Shown here: positions 60,054 to 64,000 of the stretch, piece after piece
How positions within the stretch are numbered: position 1 is the stretch's first letter
Layout: each line of letters starts with the position of its first letter
Assembly: GCA_031548025.1 (NCBI GenBank)
Contig: JAVBRM010000051.1
Span: 1 to 64,000, forward strand
Direction: 5' to 3'
Source of the DNA: UBA5239 sp031548025
GTDB taxonomy: Bacteria > Verrucomicrobiota > Lentisphaeria > Victivallales > Victivallaceae
DNA: 64,000 nt
Notes under the pieces: generated by a model
The model's database searches: none
Seen by the model: only the letters and a program-made list of their open reading frames with translations
Told to the model about the DNA's origin: nothing
Program-made: the position numbers and the translations under genes

Positions 60054-61363
60054 CAACGATGAAGTATGAATTCAAGCAGGAAGTTCCGGTATTGGCCGAA
60101 GCCGATGTTGTAGTGGTCGGTGGCGGTCCCGGAGGAATTTGCGCGGCGGTGATGGCAGCCCGGCAGGGCGCGGACGTCCTGCTGGTGGAGCGCTACGGCG
60201 CGCTCGGCGGCATGGCTTCTTTCGGTGAAGTCAACCCTTTTATGCTCAATCACGTGAGCGAAGAGACCCTTGACCGCCCGCTCTACGTGGATTGGTGCCG
60301 CAAAATGTGGGAGTATCTCCCGGAGCGCGATCAAATGATTGAAAACTTCGATCCGGAAGTCTACAAGCTCCGTTCCCGGATGATCGCCAAGGACCTGGCG
60401 ATGCTGGCCGGAGAAGATCTCTGCCAGGAAGCCGGAGTCCGGTTGATTTATCATCACAACCTGACCGACGTGATTATGGACGGAAACCGGATTTCCGCGG
60501 CGGTATTCACCTCCAAATCCGGAATTGGCGTGATCAAAGGCAAAATTTTCATCGACGGCACCGGCGACGGCGACCTGGCCAAGCTCTCCGGCTGTCAATG
60601 CGAATTCGGCAACGAAGAAGGCCTTTGCCAGCCGATGACCCTGTGCTTCAAACTTTCCGGGGTGGACTGGGAAATCATGCCGGACCGGGCCGGAGTCAAC
60701 GTATATTATTACAAAGCCAAGGAAGCCGGTGAAATTGACTGTATCCGGGAAAACGTCCTCTGGTTCCTGACCCACGAGAAAGACGTGATTCACTTCAATA
60801 CCACCCGGGTGATCAAGAAAAGCGGCGTCAATGGCCTGGAATTGTCCGAGGCGGAAATCGACGCCCGCCGCCAGGTTCGCGAATACCTCAAATTCCTGCG
60901 CAAACATGTTCCGGGCTATGCAAATGCCCGTATTCATTCCATCGCTCACCATATCGGCATCCGTGAAACCCGCCGGGTGGTCGGTCTGATTCTCCAGACC
61001 TCGGAAGACTTCACCGCCGCCCGTAAATACCCGGACGGTATCGCCAAAGTGCGCTATCCCATCGATATTCACAATCCGTCCGGCACCGGCACCCGCCTGG
61101 AGAGCTTACCGGTCGGCGAATGGTACGAAATCAGCTACCGGGCGCTCGTTCCGGCGGGGAGTGAAAACCTGCTGATGGGCTGCCGGGCGATTTCGCTGGA
61201 CCACGCCTTGCACAGCAGCGCCCGGGTGATGCCCCCGGTCTGCTCGATCGGCCAAGCCGCCGGAATGGCGGCCGCCATGGCGACCGCCTCCGGCAAGAAA
61301 CCCTCCGAACTCGACGGCGTCGAAATCCGCCAAAAACTGGCCGCCGCCGGAGCCAATCTGTAG
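60050..61363 (+). CDS. FAD-dependent oxidoreductase (FAD_oxidored type)
   Basis: The 437-residue protein has an N-terminal FAD-binding fold (ADVVVVGGGPGGICAAVMAA, VERYGALGG), a conserved FIDGTGDGDLA and a C-terminal SIGQAAGMAAAMA. This is the PF12831-type family often found in glycan-utilisation clusters of Lentisphaerae, Planctomycetes and Bacteroidetes. It probably oxidises a sugar or releases a substituent before hydrolysis; the substrate is unknown. The ATGA overlap with the GH63/GH37-like gene suggests a joint pathway. A strong terminator follows. Confidence 0.88.
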   Translation: MTTMKYEFKQEVPVLAEADVVVVGGGPGGICAAVMAARQGADVLLVERYGALGGMASFGEVNPFMLNHVSEETLDRPLYVDWCRKMWEYLPERDQMIENFDPEVYKLRSRMIAKDLAMLAGEDLCQEAGVRLIYHHNLTDVIMDGNRISAAVFTSKSGIGVIKGKIFIDGTGDGDLAKLSGCQCEFGNEEGLCQPMTLCFKLSGVDWEIMPDRAGVNVYYYKAKEAGEIDCIRENVLWFLTHEKDVIHFNTTRVIKKSGVNGLELSEAEIDARRQVREYLKFLRKHVPGYANARIHSIAHHIGIRETRRVVGLILQTSEDFTAARKYPDGIAKVRYPIDIHNPSGTGTRLESLPVGEWYEISYRALVPAGSENLLMGCRAISLDHALHSSARVMPPVCSIGQAAGMAAAMATASGKKPSELDGVEIRQKLAAAGANL

Positions 61364-61380
61364 TTCCAAACTAAAAAATC

Positions 61381-61424
61381 AATCCGCCATGGTCAACAAG
61401 ATTCATGGCGGATTTTGCTTTATT
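61381..61424 (+). terminator. Rho-independent terminator after the FAD oxidoreductase gene
   Basis: AATCCGCCATG (61381-61391) pairs perfectly with CATGGCGGATT (61404-61414), 12-base loop, followed by TTGCTTTATT. Confidence 0.88.
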
Positions 61425-61508
61425 GCAATGTTTTTAGAATGGAAACTTGATTTAAGAACAGCCTGGATGTATTTTCTTCTGTAAGTTGTTACGCAGGGGG
61501 CAAAGGCA

Positions 61509-62195
61509 ATGAGCAAAGACCGGAAAAAGGATAATGTTGTTTCTCGCTTTTTCAATAAGCCGCTTGGGAGAATTCCCAATCCCCTGTCGGATAAAATAAG
61601 TATTGCTTTCTTCTTCGCTTCCGGACTTATATTAGGGATTTTCTGGCTGGTATTTGCCTATATTATTCCACCGGAAATCGGAAAATTCGATAGTCCCATG
61701 TGGTTTATCTTCGGAGCATCTCTGCCGCTGATTTGCATGTGGTTCGGACTGATTCACCGGAGTGTGGCCTGGACCGCACTGATTGGCGGTTATCTGCTCC
61801 TCGCTTGGTTCGGCTTGGATGACCGGGCGGCTTTTACCCAAAGCATGAAGATCGCATTTATTTTCTATCTGTTTCTTGGAGCCGCCTTTGGACTGTTGAT
61901 TGTGTTGTTGAACAAATACTGCAGTTCGAATATCCCTAAATTCTGCCGAAAATTACGCCTGCGCATTGAAAAAGGGCAACCGCCGCCGGAGGCTATTGAC
62001 AACTGTACCAATATCCTCAATGACCTCTGGGATGAGGTCCGGAGCATGCCGGAAAGTACCGAACGGGAAGAGTTGCTTCAAAATCTGCTGAAACTCGTCG
62101 ATAAAGTGACAAGTTATGAATATAATGATACCATTGATGTCTTATTCAACGAACCGGAAATTCGCTACTTCAAGAGGATAAACAATGAGCGATAA
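61509..62195 (+). CDS. Membrane protein of unknown function
   Basis: This 228-residue protein has a basic N-terminus, four membrane helices (about 30-50, 62-80, 85-103 and 116-135) and a charged cytoplasmic tail (about 140-228) that looks helical. No family is recognised. A weak ribosome binding site (GGGGGCAAAGGC) precedes the ATG. Its end overlaps the next gene by 11 bases; the three genes from 61509 on look like one operon unrelated to glycan use. Confidence 0.75.
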   Translation: MSKDRKKDNVVSRFFNKPLGRIPNPLSDKISIAFFFASGLILGIFWLVFAYIIPPEIGKFDSPMWFIFGASLPLICMWFGLIHRSVAWTALIGGYLLLAWFGLDDRAAFTQSMKIAFIFYLFLGAAFGLLIVLLNKYCSSNIPKFCRKLRLRIEKGQPPPEAIDNCTNILNDLWDEVRSMPESTEREELLQNLLKLVDKVTSYEYNDTIDVLFNEPEIRYFKRINNER

Positions 62196-62934
62196 ACCAT
62201 CTATGCCGGAAAAATTTCTCGGTGCGATGATGCTCCTTTTCCTAATCATTTTTCCGGCATACTATATTCTGTATTGCGATTGGTGCGTTAGTATTTTGTT
62301 CTGTTATGCTTGGACAGCAGGGGCATTCGGTGGCTTTTCGGTGGTCATTTGGAAGAAGTCGCGGATTGGGGGAATCGTTTTTGCCTTATTGACGATGGTT
62401 ATTCTGTTTCTTTCTTTACGTTATGTCACCTTCATGCTGGTCTGGGGGATGGCGGCATTCGGAGGTGCCATCATTATCCGCAACAAGAAAGAAGTGAAAC
62501 AAAGTCCCCTTCGGCTGGTTTTGTGGATTTTTTTGATCATAGGAATCTTCGTCCTGATACAAGGAAGTACCGCGATTTACCGAATGATGCACTTCCGCTC
62601 TGTCCGCCCGGATCAAATAGAAAGCATCGTCATGCGCCGGAACGAACGCCAGGTTGTGGTTTCGGAGCCGGAACAATTAAAAGCAATTCTTTCCGGGCTG
62701 CAAAAATCCTATGCTTATATGCGGAACCGTGAAAGCATACCGCAGGAATGGAAACTGACTATCCAGCTTAAAAATGGCAAGGAATTTCTTGTCCGGGTCG
62801 GCAGTTCAACTAAATCTTATTCCGACGCTGTCTTTATTGATATACTCGGCGGCGAATATCAAAGCCGCGCCCTCCACAAAGTACTGAAGCCGATGCTGTG
62901 GCCCAGTGAAAATGCAAACGAAATTGAAAAATGA
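62185..62934 (+). CDS. Membrane protein of unknown function
   Basis: This 249-residue protein has an N-terminal run of membrane helices (about 10-125, five segments) and a soluble C-terminal domain of about 120 residues (DQIESIVMRRNERQVVVSEPEQLKAILSGL, then VGSSTKSYSDAVFIDILGGEY). No family is recognised. AGAGGATAA lies before the ATG inside the upstream gene. It is followed after 9 bases by the next membrane-protein gene. Confidence 0.72.
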   Translation: MSDKPSMPEKFLGAMMLLFLIIFPAYYILYCDWCVSILFCYAWTAGAFGGFSVVIWKKSRIGGIVFALLTMVILFLSLRYVTFMLVWGMAAFGGAIIIRNKKEVKQSPLRLVLWIFLIIGIFVLIQGSTAIYRMMHFRSVRPDQIESIVMRRNERQVVVSEPEQLKAILSGLQKSYAYMRNRESIPQEWKLTIQLKNGKEFLVRVGSSTKSYSDAVFIDILGGEYQSRALHKVLKPMLWPSENANEIEK

Positions 62935-62943
62935 GGTTTCCGA

Positions 62944-64000
62944 ATGAGTGAAATGGATTCAGAAATCACCCCGCAGGAAAAGCAACAAATAGATCAGTCC
63001 GTACACAATAGCCTCTTGTATCTTCTGATTTTGTTTTGCTGCATCGGTATTTTCATGGCCAATCTTTGCGGTCTGAGCGCATGGTGGTGGTGGGCGATCA
63101 TAGCCGCGGCCATTCCGGTTTCCGGTTTCGTGACCGGCTTGTTCTGGCGGTATTTCCTGCCCCGGATGAGGGTTCTGCCGGATCTTCCGTCTGAACCGGA
63201 AGAACCGCGAGTTGTCCGGGTAAGGTCTCCGGAAAAATTATCCTCGGCCGGAATTCCGGTGAAAGCGGACAGAAACCTGGTAATAACCATATTCGTATTG
63301 CTGGGCATCTGCGAGGCTATTGGTTTGTCCTACGCCGCATCGCAAAATCTGGATGTTTCGGGGTATCTTTTCTTTGCCACTTTCTCCGGCGTGGTCGCCA
63401 CTGTAATAACAACTTTTCTATTGGTGATTTATAAGTCGTGGTATGATGAGAACAACCCTTTGTCGCGATTTCAGGGGGTAGCCGGCCTAAGAGATGTATT
63501 GGATTTGGGAATAAAAGGACTGGCATTTCTGATTGCATTCATTCCGATGTTTGTCATTACAGTGATGATGGTGTTTTTCGGCGGCTGTGCGTTTCATCAG
63601 GAATTTACCCGAACTGGAGAGGGAATCGTTTCGGCAGTGGAAGGCAGCAGGGGCGGACATAAGCTCATTTTCGCAGATGGAGGAATATTCCTCCTGACCT
63701 CGCTAGTTTCGGAAATACCGGTGGCCGGCGACCATTTCGAGAAGGAATTCTGTTCTTTCCGCTATCTGGTAAACGGTAAGAATATCGCCGTTCGCGATAG
63801 AGTACTGTCTTTTTTTACTCCAACCAGGATCCTTCCGCCCCGATGGCTGATTGGATTGATGATCGGAATCATTCTCTTTCAGTGGTTGTTTTTTGCGTTA
63901 TACCGCAATAGTTTTTTCTGGATCTGGCGGATGCTGGATATTTTCAAATCCCGGTTGCGGGCACCGCCATCACGTCATCCACTTGTGCGCCTGGAACAAT
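62944..64000 (+). CDS. Membrane protein of unknown function, cut by the window edge
   Basis: The frame opens with ATG at 62944 (GAGG 10 bases upstream) and stays open for 352 codons to the last base, so the gene is incomplete. Two hydrophobic helices occur at about 26-65, more at about 112-165 and 180-210, then a soluble segment (about 215-285) and another helix near 298-318. A proline-rich loop (LPDLPSEPEEPRVVRV) follows the first helix pair. I do not recognise the family. It continues the operon of the two preceding membrane-protein genes. Confidence 0.7.
   Translation, partial: MSEMDSEITPQEKQQIDQSVHNSLLYLLILFCCIGIFMANLCGLSAWWWWAIIAAAIPVSGFVTGLFWRYFLPRMRVLPDLPSEPEEPRVVRVRSPEKLSSAGIPVKADRNLVITIFVLLGICEAIGLSYAASQNLDVSGYLFFATFSGVVATVITTFLLVIYKSWYDENNPLSRFQGVAGLRDVLDLGIKGLAFLIAFIPMFVITVMMVFFGGCAFHQEFTRTGEGIVSAVEGSRGGHKLIFADGGIFLLTSLVSEIPVAGDHFEKEFCSFRYLVNGKNIAVRDRVLSFFTPTRILPPRWLIGLMIGIILFQWLFFALYRNSFFWIWRMLDIFKSRLRAPPSRHPLVRLEQ

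Noticed and set aside
1..64000. CRISPR arrays, tRNA or rRNA genes, insertion sequences, integrases, riboswitches
   Set aside because: I looked in all intergenic stretches on both strands and saw no spaced direct-repeat array, cloverleaf, transposase or integrase motif, or known riboswitch core. Short tRNA-like elements could be missed by eye.

Overview
The window looks like a chromosomal segment of a Lentisphaerota (Victivallales-type) bacterium. This is inferred from three things: many pseudopilins with FTLIELLVVIAIIAIL N-termini, many one-off secreted glycoside hydrolases (GH) each beside its own sugar-type regulator, and families typical of that group (WbsX/GH99-like, DUF4838, DUF4874/DUF4832, URO-D-like methyltransferases, LolA-like lipoproteins). 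Base composition is moderately G+C-rich, with a few A+T-richer genes (about 30194-31618 and 46861-49773). No rRNA, tRNA, CRISPR array, transposase or integrase was recognised, and no stretch over 300 bases lacks a gene.

Layout. 154-5171: a WbsX/GH99-like protein, two AraC regulators, a URO-D/MtaA-like protein and a YcaC-like hydrolase. 5279-15218: two tandemly duplicated leftward operons, each with two related secreted putative hydrolases and a pseudopilin. The first also carries an M23-type metallopeptidase and a large hydrolase. Each operon has a near-consensus promoter followed by the same palindromic operator. 15480-17401: two membrane-anchored proteins of unknown function. 17388-25114: two GntR/LacI-type regulators, the second leading a pseudopilin - GH-A hydrolase - esterase operon, then a solitary pseudopilin. 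25217-29590: an AraC regulator and a housekeeping block (HU, hisS, adk, map, infA). 29748-37233: a Sel1-like protein, a polytopic membrane protein, a ROK regulator - pseudopilin - hydrolase operon (leftward) and two paralogous lipoproteins. 37271-46837: a pseudopilin - 1143-residue hydrolase operon, two AraC regulators, and a DUF4874/DUF4832 - pseudopilin - GNAT operon. 46861-52748: a GH39-like hydrolase with a CBM9-like tail, an MDR dehydrogenase and a Gfo/Idh/MocA oxidoreductase opposite an AraC gene. 52758-56279: a higBA toxin-antitoxin module between 29-base direct repeats at the 3' end of a DUF4838 gene, which follows a pseudopilin. 56458-61363: a TIM-barrel protein, an AraC regulator, a GH63/GH37-like hydrolase and an FAD oxidoreductase. 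61509-64000: three unknown membrane proteins, the last cut by the window edge.

How it may work together. The recurring unit is local regulator + one pseudopilin + one or more Sec-exported carbohydrate-active proteins, usually with gaps of only 12-18 bases between pseudopilin and hydrolase. Eight pseudopilins occur in 64 kb and none has the canonical glycine before the processed phenylalanine. My inference, not shown by the sequence, is that each glycan-induced operon makes its own pseudopilin as a substrate-specific part of a type II secretion or surface-display machine.
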